Positions 26,278-37,206 are shown, counted from the stretch's first letter. The stretch is DNA of 64,000 nt from Chitinophaga sp. Ak27 (GCF_012726295.1 NZ_JABAOB010000009.1:1-64000), one strand, 5' to 3'. The notes: a model not told the origin generated them from the letters alone. Made by a program: numbers and translations.

Positions 26278-29200
26278 TTAAAAGCCTAGTTGCAAGCCGA
26301 AGATGTAGTTGGCAGTATTAGGATAGGCGCCACCTGTGCCGTTTGCAATTTCAGCGTCCTGCTGAAACTTGCCCATTTCCTGTATATTCACCAGGTTATA
26401 CCCTGAAAGGTATACTCTTGCATGCTGAACTGCCTTCGTGCGTTTTATCCATCCGCGGGGAAGCTGGTAAGACAGTTCAAGGGACCGTAACCGGACATAC
26501 CACGTATTGGCCATCCAAAAATCGGAGATCGTTAAGTAGGAGATATTGTTTATGTTTGAGTTCAATCCAATACGCGGATAAGTAGCGGTAGCAGCTGTTG
26601 CCGGCGTCCAGCGCTCCAGGTTCCAGGGACGCAGGTTGCCATTGAAAGCATCACCGGCGCCTTCGGCCGTTACCTGTACGGCATAACCAAAAGATCCTTG
26701 CAGCAGCGCTCTTAATGATAATCCCTTATAACCAACTGTAAATTCAGCTCCCAAAACAGTGCTGGGTAGATTCGGTTTCGACAGCCAGGTTTTATCAGCA
26801 TCCGTAATAACGCCATCCCCATTCAAATCAGCATATTTCAGATCTCCCGGCTGTATTACACTCCATTGTGGAGCAGGAACGCCCTTTTTCACTTTCCCGT
26901 TGGCATCAAAATCGTCCAGCTGGTAGAAACCAATATTATGGTAACCCTGCGTTAAGCCCAGCCTGTTTCCTGTTTGAGCCAGGTAAGGATAATCCGGCGC
27001 TTCACTGATATAAATGATACGGTTGATGGCATAAGAAGCATTTGCACTGATCGTGTAATTGATCTTTCCTCCGTCATTCCTGTAAGTGATAATCCCATCG
27101 AATCCCCGGTTCTCTGATTTACCAATGTTCCTGTTTGGAAGCCCTTGCCCTATTAATAAGGGAACGTCTTTCTGCGGGATTAACTGGTCATAACGGTAGT
27201 TGTAAAAGTAGCTGCCGCTCAGTGTAAGTTTTCCCTGGAACATGTTCAGCTCCAGGCCCAGGTCTGTTTTCTTCTCTTTTTCCCAGGTAACATCGGGGTT
27301 CACCAGTGATCCTTCTACCGTGGTATTACCATAATAATTTGAGCCGGTGGTTCCGTACTGAATAACAGAGGTTACAACGCCCGGATAACTTACGTCTGTT
27401 CCTACGAGGCCATAAGATCCCCTGATCTTAAACATGTCGAAAAACGGAAACATGTTTTTGAAAAACGGTTCTTCTGCCAGGTTATAGCCCCATGATATTG
27501 CCGGAAATATTCCATACCGGTTATTTTCCTGGAACAAATCATTGCCGTTGCGGGCAACGGTAATACCCAGGAGATATTTACGCCTGAAGTCATAATCCAG
27601 TCTCCCGGTTGTACCGCGGTAGTTGACAGGGACGGCGGCAGCATTTATAAAATTCCGTTGATTTAGCAATAAGAGCCCACTGAAATGATGGCCCCCAAAA
27701 GTGCGATCGTAATTCAGAGAAGCCTGAAGAATAGTGGTAGAATTAAAAGCGCCGCCTGGAGAGGCAACGGAATATGGCAACATGCGGTATTGCCCTGCAT
27801 CTCTTATAGCGTAAGAGTTGGTAGCAACATCATATTTATAGACCGGCAACCCGCTACGGTTAAGGTTGCGACCTTCATTGTTATTGCCGGCATAAGAAAT
27901 ATTTACTTTTGCAGACAGACCTGGCGTTACAAAATCAAGCAGCTGGTCTGCGCCTACAATGATGTTATAGTTGTTCCTGAAATTCCTGATGTATCCACCG
28001 TTACCCAACCGGAAAGCGGGATTGATAGCGCCGTTATTAGTGGCGGCTCCCAGGTGTGATGCATAGCTATAACTGCCATTAGGATTTATTACCGGCATGG
28101 CATAAGGCGCCATGTAGCGGAATGCACCCAGTTCATAGAAAAGCCCAGCGTTTTCCACGGTTCCGCTTGGGTTGTTAACCGTTTCAAAGCGGCCATTTAC
28201 ATCGAACCGGATCTTTAACGTTTTGGTAGGAGTGATATCAAGGTTTGACCGGTAGTTAAAACGCCTGTAGAAGTAATTGGTATTGACATCATCTCCCACC
28301 GGCTTAAAATCTTTTAAAATACCATTCTGGGAAAAATAACCTAATGAAGTAAAATATTTCACGAGCGCGTTTCCTCCGCTTATATCCACGTTATAACGGG
28401 ATTGGGTAGACGCTTTTTTAAACAAAACGTCTGCCCAGTTAACATTCGGATGGCCATAAGGATCGGAGCCGTCTTTAAATTTCTGCAGGTCGTTGGGTGT
28501 AAACGGGAGTACAGGGGTTTGCGACTGACCGTATGCGTCATTGATGGTGGCTTCATTCCTAAGCAGGGCCGTAGTATATGAATCGAGGAAAGTTGGCATC
28601 CTGATCGTTTGATTAATTCCGCTTTCCGCTGTGAGGTTAATCCGTGGTTTCCCGATACGTCCCCTGGTGGTAGTAATTACCAGTACACCGTTGGCGCCCT
28701 TTAATCCATAAATAGATGTGGTAGCTGCGTCTTTGAGAATGGAAACGGATTCAACTTCATTCACGTTTAATTGTGAAAGTTGTGAATAATCGTACTCGAT
28801 GTCATCTACGATAATCAGCGGTTTGTTATCGTCAGTAAGAGAGTTAACGCCCCTGATATAAAAATCGGCGGCATCTGCTCCGGGTTGTCCGCTGCGCTGC
28901 TGGCTGAAGAAGCCGGGTAAGCGGCCGATAAGGGTATTTTGAATGCTTGCTGTAGGAACAGTTCTGATCTCTTCACCTTTTACTGAGCTGACAGCTCCCG
29001 TACTTGTAATCCTTTTCTGGCGTCCGAAGCCTACCACCACCACATCTTCCAGCCCTTTTACATCCGGGGTGAGGTGAACAACCATTGGGGTCCCTGCAAC
29101 CGCCGTAATGGTTTGAGGCAGGAAGCCTACGCACGTGATCATCAGTTTCTTTACACCACCCGGCTTCAGTGAGAGGGTGAAATTGCCATGTTCATCAGAA

Positions 29201-29358
29201 ACGATCCCATTCGTCCTGTTGTCCAGTTCTGAAACAGTAGCTCCGCTTATTGCCTGGTTTTTATCATCTACCACATGTCCTCTTATCATTAAATGCTGAG
29301 ACCATGCAGCCGTTGACATCAGCGAAAGCCATATCAATATGAATATCTTTATTTTCAT
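26278..29358 (-). CDS. SusC/RagA-family TonB-dependent transporter
   Basis: A 1026-residue outer-membrane importer. A signal peptide (MKIKIFILIWLSLMSTAAWSQ) is followed by a CarboxypepD_reg-like domain (about 22-105, ISGATVSELDNRTNGIVSD), the plug with GFGRQKRITSTGAVSSVKGEEI, the RGVNSLTDDNKPLIIVDDIEYD stretch and LKDAATTSIYGLKGANGVLVITT, the SusC signature. The C-terminal barrel ends FGLQLGF. It lies 27 bp after the upstream SusD and 15 bp before its own partner SusD, so it is the second of two tandem SusC/D pairs. The glycan it imports is unknown; neighbours suggest a uronic-acid or fucosylated oligosaccharide. Confidence 0.93.
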   Translation of the reverse strand: MKIKIFILIWLSLMSTAAWSQHLMIRGHVVDDKNQAISGATVSELDNRTNGIVSDEHGNFTLSLKPGGVKKLMITCVGFLPQTITAVAGTPMVVHLTPDVKGLEDVVVVGFGRQKRITSTGAVSSVKGEEIRTVPTASIQNTLIGRLPGFFSQQRSGQPGADAADFYIRGVNSLTDDNKPLIIVDDIEYDYSQLSQLNVNEVESVSILKDAATTSIYGLKGANGVLVITTTRGRIGKPRINLTAESGINQTIRMPTFLDSYTTALLRNEATINDAYGQSQTPVLPFTPNDLQKFKDGSDPYGHPNVNWADVLFKKASTQSRYNVDISGGNALVKYFTSLGYFSQNGILKDFKPVGDDVNTNYFYRRFNYRSNLDITPTKTLKIRFDVNGRFETVNNPSGTVENAGLFYELGAFRYMAPYAMPVINPNGSYSYASHLGAATNNGAINPAFRLGNGGYIRNFRNNYNIIVGADQLLDFVTPGLSAKVNISYAGNNNEGRNLNRSGLPVYKYDVATNSYAIRDAGQYRMLPYSVASPGGAFNSTTILQASLNYDRTFGGHHFSGLLLLNQRNFINAAAVPVNYRGTTGRLDYDFRRKYLLGITVARNGNDLFQENNRYGIFPAISWGYNLAEEPFFKNMFPFFDMFKIRGSYGLVGTDVSYPGVVTSVIQYGTTGSNYYGNTTVEGSLVNPDVTWEKEKKTDLGLELNMFQGKLTLSGSYFYNYRYDQLIPQKDVPLLIGQGLPNRNIGKSENRGFDGIITYRNDGGKINYTISANASYAINRIIYISEAPDYPYLAQTGNRLGLTQGYHNIGFYQLDDFDANGKVKKGVPAPQWSVIQPGDLKYADLNGDGVITDADKTWLSKPNLPSTVLGAEFTVGYKGLSLRALLQGSFGYAVQVTAEGAGDAFNGNLRPWNLERWTPATAATATYPRIGLNSNINNISYLTISDFWMANTWYVRLRSLELSYQLPRGWIKRTKAVQHARVYLSGYNLVNIQEMGKFQQDAEIANGTGGAYPNTANYIFGLQLGF

Positions 29359-29385
29359 TTTATGCTGTTTATTGTAACAAAAAGT

Positions 29386-31164
29386 TTAGTACCCCGGATT
29401 TTGTTCTATTCCCCGATTTACCTGCGTTTCTTTTACAGCAATAGGAAATAAGTACATGGCATCTGTAAAAAAAGGAGTGGTAACCACCTTCGGCGCATAG
29501 TTGAATGTGCCATTGGTATTTTTGGTAATGGTAACGCCATGGAGTGTGGTTCCATAAACGGCTTTCGCAATTTTCCATCTGCGTATGTCCCAAAATCGTT
29601 GTTCCTCAAATGCCAGTTCTATGCGCCGCTCATTACGAACGGCATCCCGCATCTGGGCCTGCGACAATCCGGGAGCCAATGTACTAGGAGAAAGCCCGGC
29701 TCTCTGGCGGATTTTTTCAACCGCCGCATACACGGATGCATCAGGCCCGGCATATTCATTTTGCGCCTCGGCATACATTAAAATAATGTCCGCATATCTG
29801 ATAATGCACCAGGGCGGAATGAAGCCGCCATCGCGGTAAAAAGTGGTGGTATAATTTGCGCTGCTGCTATCATTGGCACAAAACTTTTTGGCATAATAGC
29901 CTGTTTGTGTTTGTACAGGAGCAAGGGTAGCATTATTCGGTTTGTCTTTTCCTCCTTCAAAAGTTTCTACCGGTCTTTGCAGCCATTTAGCGCCATTATA
30001 AAACACGGTTTGTTCCAGGCGGGGATCACGGCCGGCGTATGGATTCAACTGATCATAACCAGAAGAGGGGTCAGTGATTTTTTTCCCATTTTTCATCGGG
30101 AAGGCGTCAACAAATTCCTGCGTTGGACTTACACGTCCTTCACTATTGCGGTTTGCGGGCTTATATCCGGGCGGAGACATATAATAGGAATAGGCATTGT
30201 CAATACGTGGATCACTCATCCGGAAGAAAATATGTTCCTTGTTGGCCCGTTGTAACATCAGGGTATACCGATTGGGCTCCAGGTCATAAATACCCAGATC
30301 CATCAGGGCTTTCGCCGCATCGGCGGCTGCTTTCCATCTTTCTGCACTGTAGGCGCCGTAGCCAGTATAACTTCTGCCGGGCGTTGGCGACGGATTAAAT
30401 AAAGGGCTGGCAGCCAGGAGCAATACCTTCGCCTTAATGGCCAATACAATGCTTTTACGCATTTTCCCGAAATCGGCATCGGTTGTTCTTCCAGCAAGGG
30501 GTGCGTCAGGACGCAGGCTGTCTTTAGCGATATCAAGTTCTGATACGATGTAGTTCACGCATTCTTCGAAGCTGTTACGTTTTAAATTCAATAATTCTTT
30601 ATCATTGGAATCGAAAACGTTATTACCTATCAATGGTACGCCACCGTATCGCTTTACCAACTCGTAATAAAAATAGGCCCTGAGTGCACGTGCCTCATTA
30701 GGCAGCCATACTTTGCGCGATGAATCTGCCCAGGGCACGCGCTGGTAATTATTCAGGAAAATATTCGCGGCTCTTATAGCGCTGTAACAGTTGCCCCAGT
30801 TATCATCAAATGTAGTAACAGGACTATATCCGCCACGAATGATGTTCCACGCTTCGTTCCCATCTGCGCTTGGAACAGCATCATCAGAAAAGCATTCCAG
30901 GGGCACCAGGGAGAGGTTGGTTTTCACTCCGCCATTGAGCCCCCAACTGGAACCTCCCAACATCCGGTTATACCCGGAAGGGATTTTCCCATATATATTG
31001 GTCACCCATTTATATGCCTGATCCCCGGTAGGATCATTCTCATCGAAAATATAATCTATAGTAAGCAGCTCAAGCGGTTTGTCTTCAAATGCCTTTTTAC
31101 AGGATGATATTGAAGAGAAGATTACCAGGAATATAAAACAGCACCAGCCATAATTCGTTTTCAT
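29386..31164 (-). CDS. SusD/RagB-family lipoprotein of the first pair
   Basis: The start is set at ATG 31164, giving MKTNYGWCCFIFLVIFSSISSC; an ATG four codons upstream is possible. Cysteine 22 is the lipidation site, followed by KKAFEDKPLELLTIDYIFDEND. The 592-residue protein has the SusD helical core (ARALRAYFYYELVKRYGGVPLIGN, VLAIKAKVLLLAASPLFNPS) and the C-terminal block RNERRIELAFEEQRFWDIRRWKIAK, ending GIEQNPGY. Paired with the SusC gene 18 bp upstream. It should bind glycan at the cell surface and close over its transporter. Confidence 0.92.
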   Translation of the reverse strand: MKTNYGWCCFIFLVIFSSISSCKKAFEDKPLELLTIDYIFDENDPTGDQAYKWVTNIYGKIPSGYNRMLGGSSWGLNGGVKTNLSLVPLECFSDDAVPSADGNEAWNIIRGGYSPVTTFDDNWGNCYSAIRAANIFLNNYQRVPWADSSRKVWLPNEARALRAYFYYELVKRYGGVPLIGNNVFDSNDKELLNLKRNSFEECVNYIVSELDIAKDSLRPDAPLAGRTTDADFGKMRKSIVLAIKAKVLLLAASPLFNPSPTPGRSYTGYGAYSAERWKAAADAAKALMDLGIYDLEPNRYTLMLQRANKEHIFFRMSDPRIDNAYSYYMSPPGYKPANRNSEGRVSPTQEFVDAFPMKNGKKITDPSSGYDQLNPYAGRDPRLEQTVFYNGAKWLQRPVETFEGGKDKPNNATLAPVQTQTGYYAKKFCANDSSSANYTTTFYRDGGFIPPWCIIRYADIILMYAEAQNEYAGPDASVYAAVEKIRQRAGLSPSTLAPGLSQAQMRDAVRNERRIELAFEEQRFWDIRRWKIAKAVYGTTLHGVTITKNTNGTFNYAPKVVTTPFFTDAMYLFPIAVKETQVNRGIEQNPGY

Positions 31165-31182
31165 ACAGTAATGCATTGTCGG

Positions 31183-34071
31183 TTAAAATTTAATATTGAT
31201 ACCGAAATTGAAGATTTTCATAATGGGGTAAGCGGCGCCCCAGGACTCCGGATCCAGGTCTTTCCTCACGTCATAAATTTCCGCCCAGGTAAGCAGGTTT
31301 AATCCATTGGCAAACAGGCGCACAGAAGGAAGGCCAATTTTACGGGATAATTTCTCAGGGAAAGTGTAGCCTATCTCAACGTTTTTGAGGCGTATAAAAT
31401 CATTATCCCTCTGCCAGAAAGAAGAAATCTGGGTATTATTCGTGTTGTTGCCCAGCCACAACCTGGGTTGTTGCGCTGTTGCAGCCGTTGCTGCAGTAAA
31501 CCGGCCCAGGTTGTACTCATAGGCATTATTTTGTCCGCTGTTGCCAAAGCCGTTCATAAAATCACCACTTAAATAACTCTGGCGATTTAATGTGCCCTGG
31601 ATAAGTATGGAGAGGTCAACGCCTTTATAACTAAACCCGGTATGGAGGCCGTAATAGATGGTAGGTTTCGTAGTGCCAATGGGTCCCTGATCATCCACTG
31701 TAATCTGGCCATCTCCATTGCGGTCCAGGTACCGTATATCGCCAGGTCGAAGGGAAGACTTGGGGGAGGATGGCATTACTGCAGTAGCCGGATCATTGAT
31801 TTCATCATAGGATTTAAACAAGGCAATGGCGGTGTAGCCGTAGAGTAGTCCTACCGGCTTTCCTGTTGTAATCTGGTAATCGTAGTTTTTAGGTAATTCT
31901 GCATTATAAACTACTTTTGATTGAACAAGCGAGAAGTTACCGGTAACAAAATAGTTAAACGCTTTTATCTGCTGTTGCCAGCTCAGGGAAATATCAGTAC
32001 CCCAATAGTTGAAACGCTGGTAGTTCTGATTCGGGTATCCCCCGCCAAATATAGCTGTGGTTAAGGTAGGGGGGGCTACAAGATCATAAAACTTATGGAA
32101 GAAATAGTCAGCAGTGAATGTCAACTTATTGTTCCATAGACCGAGGTCGATGCCGGCATTGAGTTTTTTTGCTTTTTCAGGAGTGAGACCTGTGTTGGCA
32201 ATGGCATTTTCTCCGGAGCTCTTGTCAAGTGAAGATCCAGAGCCAAACCAATAGCCATTGGCATTAAAGTAGGTTTGTATATACGAAAAGTAGCCGGCAT
32301 TTACCTGCCCCGTCAAACCATAGCTGGCTCTTAACTTCAGGTTGCTGATAAAAGGCAGGGTGTGGCTAATGAATGGTTCCTTATGCAAGTTCCAGCCAAG
32401 CCCGCCCGCCCAGTAGGTAGCCCAGCGTTTTGTTGGCGCCAGCCAGTTGTATCCTCCATAGCTGACGGCGCCTTCAGCTACATATTTTTCATCAAAGGCA
32501 TAGTTTACTTTACCTGAATAGGCGGTATAGTTTTCCGGCAGGTTGGTGGTATTGAAGGCTAGCCTGCTTTGCTGGTTGGCAACTGCCAATGCGGATATGG
32601 TATGTTTTTTAAAGGTTCTGTCATAACCCACAGATCCTTCCAGGTACACAATGCGGTATCGCTCATTTGGACCACCCCCGGTCGTTTGCTCGGTTGTTGA
32701 TCCATACTTGGTGTAGGTATTATTCAGGTATTGATATACTTCAAAATTTTTATCCCGTTTCGTGGTAAAGTAAGCGGTGTTATTGTTGGAGGCTTTTGCT
32801 TTGGCCCATAGCCCTTTTGTAAGTGCGTCGAATTTTTGAGTGACCTCCAGGTCAACCGCAATGTCTCTAACATCCTGGAATTGATATCCCCGGGCAATGG
32901 CCTGGCCCCAAATGTTGGTGTTACCCTGGTATTTGTCACTCCCCCCAAAAGTCCCGTCAGGGTTAAAAACAGGATAGGCAAGTTGCGGAGTATTTAACAT
33001 GGAGGAGAAGATTCCGGAAACACCTCCCCCGGGCTGGTTGTAACGTTGGAAACGACCAAACAGGTTTAATTGTACAAAAGTAGTTGGTGTTACATCCACT
33101 CCCACATTCGAGCGCAAAGCATATCTATTTAATTGGGCATTGGTGTTATATTTATTTTCGTCGCTGGTTCTGATGATTCCTTTTTCTCTCATATTATCCA
33201 GGTCAACGAAGTACCTGAATCCTTTCCCGCTTCCCTGAATGTTAAGATTGTAACGCGAGATACCCGCTCTTTTATCCAGCACAGTGTTGTACCAGTCTAT
33301 ATCAGGATAGGTATAGGGATCTGTATGATGTCGATATGCATCAATTTGAGCCTGTGAATATTGGGGAGTAACCGGTGTTGTGCCAGCATCGTTTTGCTGG
33401 GCCTCATTATACAGGGTAGCATATTGCCAGGCAGACAAAGGCTTAGGGAGGGCGGTGGGTGTTTCAAATCCCGATTGGGCAGTAAATGAAATACGGGGTT
33501 TGCCAACATCCCCTTTTTTAGTCCTGACGGAGATTATTCCATATGAGGAACGCTGACCGAACATCACTGTTGAAAGCGCATCTTTTAATACTGTAATAGA
33601 TTCAATCTGTTCCGGATCGATGGACTGATACCCCCTTTCAACGCCGTCAATCAGGATGATTTGTGCCCTTGCTCCGCGGATGTTGAAGCCCATGCCATTG
33701 CCGTCCAGGCCAGGCCCGCCACTGCCGAAAGTGATATTTAAGCCGGGTATGCGGCCTGGTAGCGCCTGCAGGAATTGAGGGCTTGGCGTTGTGATGAGCT
33801 GATTGGTGTAAACTGTTGCCGCCGACTGGAGCAACCTGCTTTTTGCCTGTTCTCCATATAAAACAGGGACAATTGTAGCGTCTTTCGACATCTCAATTGC
33901 GGCGCCAGGTTTAGAATTAACCTTCGTGGTATCAGCCACCTGCGCCCTGGCAGAAGAAAATAACAATAGGTTAGAGGTAAGGAAGACCAGGTTAACCTTA
34001 CAGTAAACGTGCCTCCAGATACCGGAAGGTAGCAGAATATCTGCGGTTCGATTTTTTTTCATAGTGGACAT
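31183..34071 (-). CDS. SusC-family transporter lacking the N-terminal beta-sandwich
   Basis: A 962-residue outer-membrane importer. After a long signal region ending LLFSSARAQ there is no CarboxypepD_reg-like domain: within about 60 residues the sequence enters the plug (ATVYTNQLITTPSPQFLQALPGRIPGLN, GFNIRGARAQIILIDGVERGYQ, LKDALSTVMFGQRSSYGIISV). The barrel follows and ends FNFGINIKF. Classical SusC proteins, including the other two complete ones here, carry the extra N-domain. It is the first transporter after GH95 and is followed 18 bp later by its SusD. Two neighbouring ATGs (MSTMKK) are equally possible starts. Confidence 0.9.
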   Translation of the reverse strand: MSTMKKNRTADILLPSGIWRHVYCKVNLVFLTSNLLLFSSARAQVADTTKVNSKPGAAIEMSKDATIVPVLYGEQAKSRLLQSAATVYTNQLITTPSPQFLQALPGRIPGLNITFGSGGPGLDGNGMGFNIRGARAQIILIDGVERGYQSIDPEQIESITVLKDALSTVMFGQRSSYGIISVRTKKGDVGKPRISFTAQSGFETPTALPKPLSAWQYATLYNEAQQNDAGTTPVTPQYSQAQIDAYRHHTDPYTYPDIDWYNTVLDKRAGISRYNLNIQGSGKGFRYFVDLDNMREKGIIRTSDENKYNTNAQLNRYALRSNVGVDVTPTTFVQLNLFGRFQRYNQPGGGVSGIFSSMLNTPQLAYPVFNPDGTFGGSDKYQGNTNIWGQAIARGYQFQDVRDIAVDLEVTQKFDALTKGLWAKAKASNNNTAYFTTKRDKNFEVYQYLNNTYTKYGSTTEQTTGGGPNERYRIVYLEGSVGYDRTFKKHTISALAVANQQSRLAFNTTNLPENYTAYSGKVNYAFDEKYVAEGAVSYGGYNWLAPTKRWATYWAGGLGWNLHKEPFISHTLPFISNLKLRASYGLTGQVNAGYFSYIQTYFNANGYWFGSGSSLDKSSGENAIANTGLTPEKAKKLNAGIDLGLWNNKLTFTADYFFHKFYDLVAPPTLTTAIFGGGYPNQNYQRFNYWGTDISLSWQQQIKAFNYFVTGNFSLVQSKVVYNAELPKNYDYQITTGKPVGLLYGYTAIALFKSYDEINDPATAVMPSSPKSSLRPGDIRYLDRNGDGQITVDDQGPIGTTKPTIYYGLHTGFSYKGVDLSILIQGTLNRQSYLSGDFMNGFGNSGQNNAYEYNLGRFTAATAATAQQPRLWLGNNTNNTQISSFWQRDNDFIRLKNVEIGYTFPEKLSRKIGLPSVRLFANGLNLLTWAEIYDVRKDLDPESWGAAYPIMKIFNFGINIKF

Positions 34072-34154
34072 TTATAAAGACAAAAAGATTGCCGCCAGGA
34101 TAAAACCGCTTTTACCCTGTTAGTTATTATTGAAATTTTGATTGATTACTTCAG

Positions 34155-36608
34155 TTAACTGTTTTTCATAGTGGATGATGCTGCTTTATAGGTTTTGCCT
34201 TTTTGCGCCTGTATTTCGTAGATATAATAACCTGGTGTAGTTACGCCCTTCGTAATGCTTTCGGTGAATATCACAGGAACGGTAGTACGAATTTTGCATG
34301 GTTCACCATTGGCAGACCTGATACTGAAGCTGGTTAAACGGCCATTGCTCCAGTTAATGTTTACCTCAAATCCTCCCCTGGCACGTAATCCTTTTACGGA
34401 CCCATTGGGCCATGCCGCCGGAAGGGCAGGGAGAATATCAATTACGTAGGCATATGTGCCGTCGTTGGTGGTGTAAGTTTCCTGGCTCTGCAACAGCATT
34501 TCTGTGATGCCGCTGACTGCGCCGAAATTGCCATCAATCTGGAAGGGGGGATGTGCGTCGAAAAGGTTGGGATAAGTTCCCCCGGCATCAGCCATGATAG
34601 TTTTCAGCTGTTTGGTAGGCCTGAGCTGGTAAGATAACAGGCGGTGCGCATGATCGCCATTGCGCAGCCTGGCCCAGAAATTCTCTTTCCAAGCAATAGA
34701 CCATCCGGTACCATCATCGCCCCGTAATTCCAGCGTTTTTTTTGCTGCGTCGGCCAGTTCAGGTGTTTTGAAAACAGTGACCTGGTGACCCGGATGAAGT
34801 GGAAAAAGATGTGATACATGCCTGTGGTGAGGATCGTCAGTATTGAGATCCCAATCCCTGTTCCATTCTTCTAACTGCCCTTCTTTGCCTATCCTCAGGG
34901 GGCTTATGTTGTCCCGGGCGGCGGTTACCTGCTTTCTAAATGCTTCGTCGGTATGGAGGATAGTACCCGCCATGGCCACATTGTCGAACAAATCCCAAAT
35001 AATAGCTTTTTCCATAGTGGCGCCTTCTGTAACATTTCCTTTTTGTTTACTGTCTGTAATAAAATTGTTTTCAGGAGATGTGGAAGGAGAGGGGACCAGA
35101 TGTCCCTCATTATCGGTGATCATAGTGGCAAGATAAAATTCGGCGGCGCCTTTCAGTACCGGGTAAATTTTTTTGAGATAATTGGTATCTCTGCCGAATG
35201 CATAGTGCTCCCATAAATGTTGGCATGCCCAGCCACTACCACCGGCGAATACGCCCCATGGCAGCGCTGCTCCGGGGCTTGTCCATCCCCAGCCATTAGT
35301 AGTATAGCCATAGTACCAGCCAGGTGTATCCGGTCCGAAATAGGCTTTGGCAGTTTTGCTCCCAGGAGCCACAAGTGCAGTAGTGAGCCGGATCATAGGC
35401 TCATGCAGTTCTCCCAGGTTGGTGGGTTCTGCAGGCCAGTAGTTCATCTGGTAATTAATGTTGGACTTATAATCACATTTCCAGGGCAGATCAAACCCAT
35501 CGCCCCAGAGGCCCTGTGAATTGGATGGCAGCAGGTTGCCCGGACGGCTGGAAGATATAAGCAGGTACCGGCCATACTGGTAAAACAGGGCGGCAAACCC
35601 AGGATCTTTTTTTCCATCACCGTAATTTTTAAGCCGCTCATCTGTAGGGAGTGAGTCTGCAGCTGCGCCCAGGTTGATCCTGACCCTGTTAAAAAAAGCT
35701 TTATAATCGGCTACGTGCCTTGCTTTTAAACGGTTATAGCCTATACCCATAGCTTGTTGCAGTTGCCGGGCCACTTTCTCGTGCGGGAGTTCTCCTTTAA
35801 AACCTTTATCATAGTCCAGGATGTAAGAGGTGCCGGCTGTCACGTAAACAGTAAGCTCCCGGCTGTTTCTAACTGTAATGCTATCGCCGCTGCCACTGAT
35901 AATCCCATCTGTAACTACTGCCAGCTGCACTTCAAAGTCCAGCGTTGCCCCGGTATTACCCGTCATAACCAGTTTATTGGGGGCTTCGAACCGTGTTTGT
36001 GACCTCTCTTTCCGGTGTAGGAGAATGCTGACCGTAATGGGCGTATGCCCGGTAGCTTTTATGTGATGAACCAGTACACTGTTGGGAGCACTGGAAAATG
36101 TTTCGCGTGTGTACCTCGTTCCGGATTGATCGAACGCTACACCGGAAATGGCCTCTTCTATATCCAGCCAACGCCTGTATGAACTGGCAGCGCCCACCGC
36201 ATCTTTATAATGAAGAAAAATATCTCCGAGAGTTTGATAGGAAGAGTAGTAAGGAGCTGACGAAGTCATGAAACGGGCGGTGAGTTCCTGGGCCGCTTTA
36301 TATCGTTCCTGTCGTATAGCCGTCCGGATGGTATCCAGGAATTTATAGGCATCTTTTCTATCGGCCGCTGGTTGCGGGTCGCCGGACCAAACGGTAATGT
36401 CGTTCAGCTGCAGACGGTCTGTCCCCGTACCGCCAAATACCATGGCGCCCAATGTGCCATTACCCACTGGCAATGCTTCGATCCATTCCTTTGCAGGAAA
36501 CCGGTACCAGAGTGATAGGGGAGGCTTTTGCCCTGAAGCTTTCCAGGAAATTATCAGCAAAGAGAAAACAGCAATAAAGGTTTTAAATGTCAAATTGACC
36601 CTTAACAT
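34155..36608 (-). CDS. GH95 alpha-L-fucosidase / alpha-L-galactosidase
   Basis: An 817-residue secreted glycosidase. The start is ATG 36608, because [26 protein letters not shown] is the signal peptide; the frame is open 29 codons further. The N-domain begins [30 protein letters not shown], the classic GH95 opening. The (alpha/alpha)6 core has [18 protein letters not shown] with paired asparagines, Glu513 in [10 protein letters not shown] as probable acid, and FQIDGNFG with the conserved Asp. GH95 enzymes invert and release alpha-1,2-fucose (as in xyloglucan) or L-galactose; which one cannot be decided here. It heads the leftward operon and lies opposite the hybrid sensor across 587 bp. Confidence 0.92.
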   Translation of the reverse strand: MLRVNLTFKTFIAVFSLLIISWKASGQKPPLSLWYRFPAKEWIEALPVGNGTLGAMVFGGTGTDRLQLNDITVWSGDPQPAADRKDAYKFLDTIRTAIRQERYKAAQELTARFMTSSAPYYSSYQTLGDIFLHYKDAVGAASSYRRWLDIEEAISGVAFDQSGTRYTRETFSSAPNSVLVHHIKATGHTPITVSILLHRKERSQTRFEAPNKLVMTGNTGATLDFEVQLAVVTDGIISGSGDSITVRNSRELTVYVTAGTSYILDYDKGFKGELPHEKVARQLQQAMGIGYNRLKARHVADYKAFFNRVRINLGAAADSLPTDERLKNYGDGKKDPGFAALFYQYGRYLLISSSRPGNLLPSNSQGLWGDGFDLPWKCDYKSNINYQMNYWPAEPTNLGELHEPMIRLTTALVAPGSKTAKAYFGPDTPGWYYGYTTNGWGWTSPGAALPWGVFAGGSGWACQHLWEHYAFGRDTNYLKKIYPVLKGAAEFYLATMITDNEGHLVPSPSTSPENNFITDSKQKGNVTEGATMEKAIIWDLFDNVAMAGTILHTDEAFRKQVTAARDNISPLRIGKEGQLEEWNRDWDLNTDDPHHRHVSHLFPLHPGHQVTVFKTPELADAAKKTLELRGDDGTGWSIAWKENFWARLRNGDHAHRLLSYQLRPTKQLKTIMADAGGTYPNLFDAHPPFQIDGNFGAVSGITEMLLQSQETYTTNDGTYAYVIDILPALPAAWPNGSVKGLRARGGFEVNINWSNGRLTSFSIRSANGEPCKIRTTVPVIFTESITKGVTTPGYYIYEIQAQKGKTYKAASSTMKNS

Positions 36609-37195
36609 GGAAATTTGATTTTCTAACGTGAAAAAGGTATTAATCCCCGGAAGAGGCGTCCTGGCATAAAAGACAGGCTGATTTACCAACGACATTTTAA
36701 AGCCTGATACGAATTGGTCCTCCCGTTTTGGACAACCACATCGATGGAGCTTTCGCCGGCAAAATACACAGGAATGAATTAAAAATTGTCAATTAGACAA
36801 GAATTACTATTGTGCACCCTGAATTATGAGAGTGCCTCCCCCTGGCGCTTGTTTTTTGCCGCGTGAATGATCCCCAGGGCGAGGTATAAATCCCTTATTC
36901 AACCTTATTTTTAGTTTCAGGAGATGAGTAAACCGGTAGTGGGCTGCCGCCACCTTCAGGTGCAATGTTCGGCGGTATTTCAGCACGCGGGGTTTCATGA
37001 TGAAAGGAAATGAATTGAAGGCTGCATGAATTAAAAAGTGTCATTTAGACAAAAATTACTATTATACACCCTGAATTATCAGAATACCCCCCCTCGACAC
37101 TTGTATTTCCCGGAGTAAATTGTAGCAAAGAACAGGGGGGTAAACTCGTAATTCAGCCGGTCAACCAAAGCAATGTAGTATTTTAATTTCACGGG
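36609..37195. promoter_or_regulatory. Divergent regulatory region of the two locus arms
   Basis: 587 bp between GH95 (minus) and the hybrid sensor (plus). It contains two direct copies of a block (36775-36965 and 37027-37206), with a palindrome TGTC-N5-GACA in each. G/C-tracts of opposite sense lie at 37086-37093 and 37134-37140. Both promoters must lie here, as must the binding site for the AraC-type output domain of the hybrid sensor. Confidence 0.6.
36775..36965 (+). repeat. Duplicated promoter block with relic start codon (copy A)
   Basis: Aligns with 37027-37206. The first 60 bp (TGAATTAAAAA, TGTCAATTAGACAA, ATTACTATT, CACCCTGAATTAT) match copy B almost base for base. After a diverged middle part the match resumes at TTTCAGGAGATGAGTAAAC, corresponding to TTTCACGGGATGAGAAAAC at the true start of the hybrid sensor. 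The relic ATG at 36924 opens only 29 codons with no signal-peptide character, so it is not a gene. Confidence 0.6.
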
Positions 37196-37206
37196 ATGAG
37201 AAAACT
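37027..37206 (+). repeat. Promoter block of the hybrid sensor (copy B)
   Basis: Intact copy leading into the ATG at 37196. It shares with copy A a perfect inverted repeat, TGTC-ATTTA-GACA here and TGTC-AATTA-GACA in copy A, followed by ATTACTATTATACACCCTG. It is about 20 bp longer than copy A between this block and the start codon. Probably the promoter and binding region of the hybrid sensor gene. Confidence 0.55.
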
